A stretch of DNA of 9,532 nt, taken from NCBI GenBank assembly GCA_949123685.1, contig CASBHZ010000100.1:1-9532 (forward strand), given 5' to 3'. Below are positions 1 through 6,165 of the stretch, piece by piece. The notes under the pieces are model-generated. The model saw only the letters and a program-made list of their open reading frames with translations, was not told the origin of the DNA and did not search any database. The DNA comes from an uncultured Bacteroidales bacterium (lineage in GTDB: Bacteria; Bacteroidota; Bacteroidia; Bacteroidales; Muribaculaceae). A program made the position numbers and the translations under genes. Each line of letters begins with the position of its first letter. Position 1 is the first letter of the stretch.

Positions 1-153
1 GCATCTCAAAATAATTCAGAAAATAAACCAGAGATTGGATCAATTAGCGGCTTAGTCCAGACTGTTCAACCTCAAATTTTACCGAACCATTATTGATTAA
101 GAAACTGTTTAAAATAAGAAATCCGGAAATACATTTGCCTTATCTCATTATAT
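1..153. other. left-edge non-coding stretch, possible tail of a plus-strand gene
   Basis: No gene can be supported here. Plus-strand frame 1 is open from the edge to a TGA at 94-96 (31 codons, polar, ending ILPNHY), so it could be the last residues of a gene cut by the window edge, but a run this short can arise by chance in AT-rich DNA. The other two plus frames hit stops within the first 55 bases, and short minus-strand ATG frames close quickly. If the plus frame is real, it converges on the lipoprotein gene ending at 154. I saw no convincing stem-loop terminator between 97 and 153. Confidence 0.3.
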
Positions 154-591
154 TTATTCCCTCTCGAGAATAAGTACAGACCCCGCATCTCCAGCTGAAA
201 GGTATATCTTGATTTTACCCTCTTTATATTTCTCCGAAAAGTCTGCAAGAGTCAGTCTGACGGTATGACCGTCAATACTGACTGTTCCCCAGTCGCAAGA
301 TACTGAATGAGATCCGAGCCTTGTCACCTTATCTCCATATGTCCCCTCTTCAGACAACTCGCCTAACCAAGGAGTATAATTGGATACGGACATAACCACT
401 TCCCCGTTGTCTACCTTTGACTTAATATATACATAATAGTCTTTTTCAACCACTACACTGATATCCTCAGGTGAAGATATTGATTCTACCATCCACTGGA
501 AAGGAGGCCAACCCCCATCCGTTTCTTCGCGACAAGACGAAAACATCAACGGAAATATCAATAATACCAATATCAAATATTTATTTCCCAT
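154..591 (-). CDS. small lipoprotein with BACON/Ig-like C-terminal half, downstream of a C10 protease
   Basis: Predicted lipoprotein of 145 residues, not assignable to a named family by eye. Residues 1-19 are a signal peptide with a lipobox (LMFSSC) and lipidated Cys20. The following REE is acidic, resembling the Bacteroidota lipoprotein export signal that favours the cell surface. The remainder has alternating beta-strand character. Residues 100-145 (DWGTVSIDGHTVRLTL, then KIKIYLSAGD and a final hydrophobic strand) resemble the end of a BACON or related Ig-like beta-sandwich domain. The gene lies 55 bp downstream of the C10 protease on the same strand. No TAnnTTTG box is seen in the gap, so it is probably co-transcribed with it. 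C10 proteases in Staphylococcus and Bacteroides are often encoded beside small beta-rich inhibitors, so an inhibitor or targeting role is a reasonable inference, not shown. The ATG at 591 is chosen because the signal peptide begins there. Confidence 0.8.
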   Translation of the reverse strand: MGNKYLILVLLIFPLMFSSCREETDGGWPPFQWMVESISSPEDISVVVEKDYYVYIKSKVDNGEVVMSVSNYTPWLGELSEEGTYGDKVTRLGSHSVSCDWGTVSIDGHTVRLTLADFSEKYKEGKIKIYLSAGDAGSVLILERE

Positions 592-646
592 ATCATACTA
601 TTTTATAATTGCTAAATTCTTTTACATATCACATGCTACCATTATT

Positions 647-2053
647 TCATTTAAATATGAGTTCCTTTCTGTTTTTAGAAAATTTATACTTATAGCTTCC
701 ATTTTCAACAATCCAGGGACGCTGATCAATAAACCATCCGTTTTGATAACCACCCCATCCCCAATTCATATGATATGTTAGCACATCCGAATATTGTTCA
801 GATACCCCTCCATCAGCCGTAACATATTTAAATTGAGGATACCAGGCATCTGAAAGACGATATAAAGTATATCTAATTATTGTTTCTGAATGATATACAC
901 CATCTATTACCCATGCATGACCGTCACCTCCTATTTCATCTTCACCCCTTGCATACACCGGATGCCTTTGCTTTAATGAAAAATCTATTCGAGTTGCATT
1001 ATGATCTATTTTATCAATTGAATACCCGTAAGACTTCAATACACTTTCGGCATTATTTATATTAGAGCCTCCAGTCTCTGATACATTCAGTTGAACCCTT
1101 AATGTAGCAAGAAAATCTGTCAATGTTTTATTGCCATAAGTATCAGGCATATTACCCCATTGTATCGTATTCGGTTTCTGATAATATCTCATTAACTGAC
1201 CTACTGCCACTGTAACGCACCCAAGAGCTTTATATCCTGTCGTATTAAATCTTTCGTCCTGACCCCACTTTGTTGTAAGCAAAGGACCGATAGTATTCAT
1301 ATTTTCTATGGTTTCCTCTACAACATATGCGGTGTTTCGCCAACTATATTGTGTACCCTCCCATAAATCTTCATCACTTGCTTGTCTTACAAAATTCTGA
1401 TAAACATTATCAGGCAAGATATTCTTGTAGTTAGTCAATTTTCTTACAACTGCACTATTTTTGGAACTCACATCAGCATACCAATCATTAAACACAGCCA
1501 AATATTCATCTTCTTCCGATCTTGATTTCCTTTGTATTGTATTTGGACTTTCACATTCTATATACTTACTCCAAAGACAACCATATGACTGCTCAATGTT
1601 TCCATCCTTGGCTGCTTTAACAGATTCAATCAAATCATTCACAATCATATGATATGCTCCCTGTTGAGAATTATGTTCATAATGACCCTGATCAACAACT
1701 GCAAGAACTGGATAATAATTACGAGTTGCAGAAATTAACATATAGCCATCTTCAAAATTAACGGCATATATTGCAGGCTCATCCTCTTCATCATAGATTG
1801 TTACCACATCCTGTACTGCTTTATCAGAGAAACTTCTTGTAAGTTTAGATTTTGAAAGTTTTGCCACAATTATAGCATCGCTTACAGAGAGATTGGTTTT
1901 ATCAATATCCAATTTCTCCTGCACTACGTCCAAAACCGCAATGTCCTCATTTTCCGGCAAAGCTGAATCTTCACTGCAAGAAGCGAACACAAACAATGCA
2001 AGGGAACAGTAAAGAACCAAAGTTATCCCTTTTCCAAAACTTGATCCATCCAT
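647..2053 (-). CDS. C10-family (streptopain/SpeB-like) cysteine protease lipoprotein, precursor form
   Basis: Secreted papain-fold cysteine endopeptidase, 468 residues. Residues 1-25 are a lipoprotein signal peptide (FVFASC, Cys26) followed by acidic SED, suggesting outer-membrane and possibly surface anchoring. Residues about 40-155 look like the Spi-type inhibitory propeptide (AIYAVNFEDGYMLISATR region). Residues about 160-255 form an extra linker not present at this length in SpeB. The catalytic domain starts near LLTTKWGQDERFN (259-270). Cys279 in ALGCVTVAVGQLMRYY is the nucleophile, His379 in GGDGHAWVIDGV is the base, and Asn430-Trp431 in the NWGWGG motif match the oxyanion/tryptophan region. 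All key residues are present, so the enzyme is probably active after propeptide removal. The C-terminus shows no type IX sorting domain. The start at 2053 gives a complete signal peptide and sits just downstream of a consensus promoter. Third codon positions are markedly AT-rich compared with the etf genes. Confidence 0.93.
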   Translation of the reverse strand: MDGSSFGKGITLVLYCSLALFVFASCSEDSALPENEDIAVLDVVQEKLDIDKTNLSVSDAIIVAKLSKSKLTRSFSDKAVQDVVTIYDEEDEPAIYAVNFEDGYMLISATRNYYPVLAVVDQGHYEHNSQQGAYHMIVNDLIESVKAAKDGNIEQSYGCLWSKYIECESPNTIQRKSRSEEDEYLAVFNDWYADVSSKNSAVVRKLTNYKNILPDNVYQNFVRQASDEDLWEGTQYSWRNTAYVVEETIENMNTIGPLLTTKWGQDERFNTTGYKALGCVTVAVGQLMRYYQKPNTIQWGNMPDTYGNKTLTDFLATLRVQLNVSETGGSNINNAESVLKSYGYSIDKIDHNATRIDFSLKQRHPVYARGEDEIGGDGHAWVIDGVYHSETIIRYTLYRLSDAWYPQFKYVTADGGVSEQYSDVLTYHMNWGWGGYQNGWFIDQRPWIVENGSYKYKFSKNRKELIFK

Positions 2054-2074
2054 AATCCATCTTTTAATTAATTA

Positions 2075-2106
2075 CAAAAATATATTACTTTATCTCAATA
2101 TGCAAA
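2075..2106 (-). promoter_or_regulatory. proximal promoter P1 of the C10 protease operon
   Basis: Read on the minus strand this is TTTG (2103-2106), a 20-base spacer, and TATTTTTG (2075-2082). It matches the Bacteroidota sigma-factor consensus TTTG-N19/20-TAnnTTTG. Transcription should start close to 2068, giving a leader of about 15 bases before the ATG at 2053. Confidence 0.7.
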
Positions 2107-2126
2107 ATATTTTTTATATTTTCAAA

Positions 2127-2158
2127 CAAAAATAACATTACAAATCAACATATCCAAA
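2127..2158 (-). promoter_or_regulatory. distal promoter P2 of the C10 protease operon
   Basis: A second minus-strand TTTG (2155-2158), 20-base spacer and TATTTTTG (2127-2134), with the same -7 octamer and the same spacing as P1, placed exactly 52 bp upstream of it. This would give a leader of roughly 65 bases. The region is very AT-rich, so a chance match is possible, but two exact elements with correct spacing support tandem promoters. Confidence 0.55.
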
Positions 2159-2205
2159 CTAAATGCTATATAACATATTTTTAATTATCATCACATATAA
2201 ATGAC

Positions 2206-2240
2206 AAAAAACAGGCACAAAGTTTTTCTGTGCCTGTTTT
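2206..2240 (-). terminator. intrinsic terminator of the etfBA-acyl-CoA dehydrogenase operon
   Basis: Perfect 12-bp inverted repeat: AAAACAGGCACA at 2208-2219 pairs with TGTGCCTGTTTT at 2229-2240 around a 9-base loop. On the minus strand the stem runs into six T (complement of 2206-2211), the form of a rho-independent terminator. It lies about 70 bp past the dehydrogenase stop codon and upstream of protease promoter P2, so it insulates the two operons. Confidence 0.8.
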
Positions 2241-2311
2241 CTGCCATTTATCATATCGACTATTTCAAAACAATGCGCTATGACATAGTCTCAACATATC
2301 GTGTAGATAAT

Positions 2312-4018
2312 TTATTCTGCGTAGAGATAGTCTGCGATCTCTTCAGGACGGAAGTTGCCGATGAAGTCTGCATGCTTTGCAACTTCAGCTTTGCCGTAGT
2401 TGACAAATACACGGAGCGATTTGCGGAAGGATGCATCGCGCTGGGTGTCGTCGAGCATCAGATAACCCATAACGATATAACCTGCCATCTCCACAAGGCG
2501 ACGCGCCATGAAGTCGTGGAATTTGGGATCATCAACTCCGTTGACAGCCTCAACAGCATCAGCATATTGCTGAGTCATGAACTGGAGCGTTGCCTTTACT
2601 GCCTCATCTTCAACAGCAACCTGCTTAGCCTCCTCACTCTTGATCCAATCAAGATATGTACCGGTGGTGACGTGGCGGATCGCTGCCACAACCTGAAGCT
2701 GAGTGGTTCCTTCATAGATAGACGTGATACGTGCGTCACGATAGATCTGCTCGCATGCATAATCCTTCATGAAGCCGGAACCGCCATGGATCTGGATGCA
2801 GTCATATGCGTTCTGGTTACAGAACTCGGAAGTCATACCCTTTGCAAGCGGCGTGAAGGCATCAGCAAGACGGCTATAGAACTTAGCCTCTTTCTTCTCC
2901 TCCATTTCAAGCTTGCGCTCTTTGGCGATATCATCGTAGATCTTATACATGTCCACAAAACGGGAACATGCATAAAGAAGCGTACGGCTTGCATCGAGCT
3001 TAGCCTTCATTAGAGACAGAATCTCTGCAACTGCGGGGAACTCGATGATAGCCTTTCCAAACTGCTTACGCTCTTTGGCATACTGCAAAGCCTCGCGATA
3101 AGCATGTTCGCTGATACCAACGCTCTGTGCCGCGATACCGAGACGCGCACCGTTCATAAGAGCCATCACATATTTGATCAGACCCAACTTGCGGCTGCCT
3201 ACCAATTCCGCAGGAGCATCTTTATATACAAGCTCACATGTGGGGCTACCCTTGATACCCATCTTGTTCTCAATACGGCGCACGTTTACGCCACCGTTAC
3301 GTTTGTCATAGATGAACATCGAAAGTCCGCGACCATCTTTAGTGCCCTCTTCAGAGCGGGCGAGCACCAAGTGAATGTCACTGTCGCCATTAGTAATGAA
3401 TCGCTTAACGCCATTCAACACCCATGAGCCATCTTCTTTCTGAGAAGCCTTGAGCATTACAGACTGCAGGTCTGAACCGGCATCCGGCTCCGTAAGGTCC
3501 ATTGACATTGTCTCTCCGGCACATACTCGGGGAATATATTTCTCCTTCTGCGCCTCATCCGCAAATTCATAGATCGTCTCGGCACAGTCCTGAAGTCCCC
3601 AAAGGTTTTCAAAACCGGCATCGGCGCGGCTAACCATGTCGGCTGCCATGATATATGGAGTGATCGGGAAATTAAGACCTCCGAGACGGCGGGGCATAGA
3701 CATACCCATCAGACCCGCCTTGCGGCAGGCATCAAGGTTTTTCTTGGTGCCGTCTGCATATATGACGCGGCTATTCTCAACGCGAGGACCATTGTGATCC
3801 ACATCTTCGGCATTCTCGGCAATAATATCACCGCAGATCTCGCCCACTATGTCAAGCACGCGGTCGTAACTGTCCATCGCATCCTCAAAATTTTGAGGTG
3901 CATAGTCGAATTTATCGGCATCAGCGAAGTTTCTCTCTTTAAGCTCCACGATCTTCTTCATCATCGGATGATTCAGGTGAAGTTTCAGAGCCTCGTTATC
4001 TGTATAGAAATTAGCCAT
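2312..4018 (-). CDS. acyl-CoA dehydrogenase, long form with C-terminal extension, partner of the adjacent ETF
   Basis: FAD enzyme of 568 residues oxidising an acyl-CoA to the 2-enoyl-CoA and passing electrons to ETF, or running in reverse as an enoyl-CoA reductase; cytoplasmic. The N-terminal helical domain occupies about 1-165. The family signature DLTEPDAGSD is at 174-183 and the RKQFGKA motif at 317-323. HGGSGF is at 411-416. IYEGTTQLQ (434-442) places the catalytic base at Glu436, as in the medium- and short-chain enzymes. Residues about 445-568 are an extra C-terminal domain absent from the roughly 380-residue Bcd/Acd type and resembling the extension of longer family members such as DmdC-like enzymes. 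A charged segment at about 359-378 is also inserted. The gene starts 2 bases beyond the etfA stop codon, so translation is probably coupled. The acyl substrate cannot be read from sequence. Confidence 0.93.
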   Translation of the reverse strand: MANFYTDNEALKLHLNHPMMKKIVELKERNFADADKFDYAPQNFEDAMDSYDRVLDIVGEICGDIIAENAEDVDHNGPRVENSRVIYADGTKKNLDACRKAGLMGMSMPRRLGGLNFPITPYIMAADMVSRADAGFENLWGLQDCAETIYEFADEAQKEKYIPRVCAGETMSMDLTEPDAGSDLQSVMLKASQKEDGSWVLNGVKRFITNGDSDIHLVLARSEEGTKDGRGLSMFIYDKRNGGVNVRRIENKMGIKGSPTCELVYKDAPAELVGSRKLGLIKYVMALMNGARLGIAAQSVGISEHAYREALQYAKERKQFGKAIIEFPAVAEILSLMKAKLDASRTLLYACSRFVDMYKIYDDIAKERKLEMEEKKEAKFYSRLADAFTPLAKGMTSEFCNQNAYDCIQIHGGSGFMKDYACEQIYRDARITSIYEGTTQLQVVAAIRHVTTGTYLDWIKSEEAKQVAVEDEAVKATLQFMTQQYADAVEAVNGVDDPKFHDFMARRLVEMAGYIVMGYLMLDDTQRDASFRKSLRVFVNYGKAEVAKHADFIGNFRPEEIADYLYAE

Positions 4019-4019
4019 C

Positions 4020-5051
4020 TTACTTGGAATTCTTTTTGTAATAATTGATTAATTTTGGAACGACATCCTCCATCTTACCGGTTATCACGTAATCAGCGAT
4101 TGCATTGATTGGAGCATCCGGATCTGAATTGACAGAAATGATTATCGAGCTGTCCTGCATACCGGCGATATGCTGTATCTGACCGGAGATGCCGCAAGCG
4201 ATGTAAAGTTTCGGGCGTACGGTGACACCGGTCTGTCCGATCTGACGGTCATGGTCAACCCATCCGGCATCTACAGCCGCACGGCTTGCACCCACTTCTC
4301 CGCCGAGCACGTCGGCAAGCTTGGTGAGAAGATCGAAATTCTCTTTGCTACCTACGCCATAACCTCCGGCAACCACTACTGGGGCACCCTTGAGATTGAC
4401 TTTAGATTTTTCTATATGACGGTCTATAACCTCCACCACGTAATCCTCGGGAGATGTGTAATCGTTCACGTCAAGGTTAATCACCTCTCCAACATAGTTG
4501 GAATCCTTTACCTCTTTCTTCATGACACCCTCGCGGACAGTTGCCATCTGCGGACGGCAATCCGGGTTTACGATAGTAGCCACGATATTGCCACCGAAAG
4601 CAGGACGGATTTGAAGGAGAAGATCCTTATATTCAGTGCCGGTCTTCGCATCCTTGTGATCACCGATCTCAAGCGCTGTGCAGTCCGCGGTCAGACCGCT
4701 GTGAAGAGCCGAAGAGACACGGGGACCGAGGTCACGCCCTATTGCCGTAGCACCCATAAAGGCGATACGAGGCTCAATCTCCTTGAATAAGTTTATAAGG
4801 ATCGAGCTGTGAGGAAGCGATGTATAAGGATAAAGACGATGATCCTCCACTTTATATATGCGGTCAACGCCATAAGGGAAGATCTGTTTCTCGATATCTT
4901 TCAGTTTGTCACCTGCCACTACCGCCTCAAGCTTGATACCGAGTTTGTCGGCAAGCGTGCGGCCTTTGGTGAGGAGTTCAAGGCTGACATCAGCAACCTT
5001 ACCATCCTCATATTCGCAATATACGATCAAATTGTTCTTGTCTGTTGCCAT
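4020..5051 (-). CDS. etfA: electron transfer flavoprotein subunit alpha
   Basis: Alpha subunit of the cytoplasmic electron-transfer flavoprotein, 343 residues. It holds the FAD that swings between the dehydrogenase and the downstream acceptor. The N-terminal nucleotide-type domain includes GRDLGPRVSSAL at 105-116 and a hydrophobic core to about 210. The C-terminal FAD domain carries VVAGGYGVGSKENF (226-239), GASRAAVDAGW (254-264, with Arg257), GQTGVTVRP (272-280), GISGQIQH (287-294) and DPDAPINAIADY (310-321). These match ETF-alpha from human to clostridia, and nothing essential is missing. It follows etfB by 5 bp and precedes the dehydrogenase by 1 bp in a single operon. Length is slightly above the mature human protein, as usual for bacterial forms. 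Confidence 0.96.
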   Translation of the reverse strand: MATDKNNLIVYCEYEDGKVADVSLELLTKGRTLADKLGIKLEAVVAGDKLKDIEKQIFPYGVDRIYKVEDHRLYPYTSLPHSSILINLFKEIEPRIAFMGATAIGRDLGPRVSSALHSGLTADCTALEIGDHKDAKTGTEYKDLLLQIRPAFGGNIVATIVNPDCRPQMATVREGVMKKEVKDSNYVGEVINLDVNDYTSPEDYVVEVIDRHIEKSKVNLKGAPVVVAGGYGVGSKENFDLLTKLADVLGGEVGASRAAVDAGWVDHDRQIGQTGVTVRPKLYIACGISGQIQHIAGMQDSSIIISVNSDPDAPINAIADYVITGKMEDVVPKLINYYKKNSK

Positions 5052-5056
5052 AATGT

Positions 5057-5926
5057 TTAGCCGATAGTGTGGTTAGCGATTAATTCTTTGATGAGGCCTT
5101 CAAGGTCCTCGTCATTGTTCTCAATGCGACGTGCATCCTTAGCGGTGAAAACAACGTTCTCTATACCTTTCACCTTTGTTGGAGAACCGGCAAGACCGCA
5201 CTGTGCGAGATCAGCCTCGACAGTAGCTGCTGTCCATTCCCCTATCTCAAGATAAGGACGCGCTGCAACGAACGCCTTCTTCTCTTCATCATTTGCTATT
5301 TCAGAAGGCACTGCGGCATATTTATACTTCTGAACATTGCGTGCGTTGCGAGGGCGGCATTCATCGGCAGAGCCGTTAACGGTGATAACCACCGGTACCG
5401 GAGCTTTTACTGTTTCCACACCACCTTCGAGGCGACGTTTCACGACAACCTTGCCATCCTTGACTTCAACAATCTCCTCGGCATATGTAACCTGAGGAAG
5501 TTTCAACTTCTCTGCAATCTGGGGACCCACCTGCGCCGTGTCTCCGTCAATTGCCTGGCGACCGCCTATGATCAGGTCATATTTACCGATCTTGCGGACG
5601 GCTGCATTCAGAGCATAGGAAGTAGCAAGCGTGTCGGCACCGGCAAAAGCGCGGTCTGAAAGCACGATACCACGGTCTGCACCGCGATAAAGACCTTCAC
5701 GCACGATCTCGGCGGCACGCGCCGGACCCATAGTGAGCAAAGTCACTGTTGTGCCGGGATACATCTCTTTCAACTTAAGTGCCTGCTCAAGGGCGTTGAG
5801 ATCCTCAGGATTGAAGATCGCCGGAAGTGCCGCACGGTTGATGGTGCCGTCTTCCTTCATCGCATCCTTGCCGACATTGCGGGTGTCTGGCACCTGCTTA
5901 GCCAATACAATGATGTTCAAACTCAT
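5057..5926 (-). CDS. etfB: electron transfer flavoprotein subunit beta, two-FAD-type motif
   Basis: Beta subunit of ETF, 289 residues, first gene of the operon. It begins MSLNIIVLAKQVPDT, a typical EtfB start, which fixes the ATG at 5926. The region GGRQAIDGDTAQVGPQIAE (121-139) is the nucleotide-binding loop. In human-type ETFs it reads more like DDDCNQTG and binds AMP, whereas DGDTAQVGP is the form in clostridial and Acidaminococcus/Megasphaera ETFs that bind a second FAD and can bifurcate electrons. Whether this one bifurcates is inference. The loop expected to contact the dehydrogenase (about 189-203, RPRNARNVQKYKY) lacks the usual EPRxxxLPxI pattern. The C-terminal arm (260-289, helix EDLEGLIKELIANH) is complete. 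Confidence 0.96.
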   Translation of the reverse strand: MSLNIIVLAKQVPDTRNVGKDAMKEDGTINRAALPAIFNPEDLNALEQALKLKEMYPGTTVTLLTMGPARAAEIVREGLYRGADRGIVLSDRAFAGADTLATSYALNAAVRKIGKYDLIIGGRQAIDGDTAQVGPQIAEKLKLPQVTYAEEIVEVKDGKVVVKRRLEGGVETVKAPVPVVITVNGSADECRPRNARNVQKYKYAAVPSEIANDEEKKAFVAARPYLEIGEWTAATVEADLAQCGLAGSPTKVKGIENVVFTAKDARRIENNDEDLEGLIKELIANHTIG

Positions 5927-6038
5927 AATTTGATATATCTTTAGTTTGTTGATTATCGTTGTTTTATAAGCGTATTATCTGACCTTGCGAGACTGGCATT
6001 TCTCAATAAATCAGCTCACTTATATCCACATTTCGCCA

Positions 6039-6046
6039 CAAAGTTA
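6039..6046 (-). promoter_or_regulatory. probable -7 box for the etfB-etfA-dehydrogenase operon
   Basis: The minus strand reads TAACTTTG, a full match to TAnnTTTG. No TTTG is found at the expected 19-21 base distance upstream, so this is a partial match. It would give a leader of about 100 bases before the etfB ATG. It is the only exact -7 box in the intergenic region on this strand. Confidence 0.4.
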
Positions 6047-6109
6047 ATAAAAAATTCTTAAAAATGCTCACTTTTCTTCCTCATGTGCACGCGAACCTAC
6101 GTATCCCGT

Positions 6110-6141
6110 TTTGTCATTTTCAAATAATTTCATTAATTTTG
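6110..6141 (+). promoter_or_regulatory. promoter of the TPR/PD40-cstA-phosphatase operon
   Basis: TTTG at 6110-6113, a 20-base spacer, and TAATTTTG at 6134-6141 fit the Bacteroidota consensus exactly. Transcription should start near 6148, giving a leader of about 18 bases before the ATG at 6166. This rules out the upstream in-frame ATG at 6064, which lies 5' of the promoter. Confidence 0.72.
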
Positions 6142-6165
6142 CCAATAAGTCAACCTTTGCTGAAT

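Larger units (their letters stand above)
5927..6165. other. divergent intergenic region between etfB and the TPR/PD40 gene
   Basis: This is the 239-bp control region shared by two divergent operons. It contains one well-formed plus-strand promoter and one weaker minus-strand -7 box, listed separately. No hairpin, small RNA or small reading frame with good features was seen. A longer plus-strand reading frame enters it from 6064, but that start is judged wrong. Confidence 0.7.

Noticed and set aside
1..40. adapter contamination at the left end
   Set aside because: Checked because the right end has it; no adapter-like sequence is present at the left.
97..153. possible terminator or insertion-sequence end near AAACTGTTT
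   Set aside because: No stem longer than four base pairs, no T-run and no paired terminal repeat within the window.
2258..2290. GACTAT/ATAGTC inverted repeat downstream of the dehydrogenase stop
   Set aside because: Only six base pairs with a loop of about 21 bases and no T-run; the nearby 12-bp hairpin is a far better terminator.
2201..3013. 270-residue plus-strand open frame
   Set aside because: It lies opposite the acyl-CoA dehydrogenase and across the terminator; the composition is rich in Cys, His and Leu with no recognisable motif, as expected for an antisense shadow.
4170..4790. 206-residue plus-strand open frame
   Set aside because: Fully antisense to etfA, whose conserved motifs explain the sequence; no promoter or family features.
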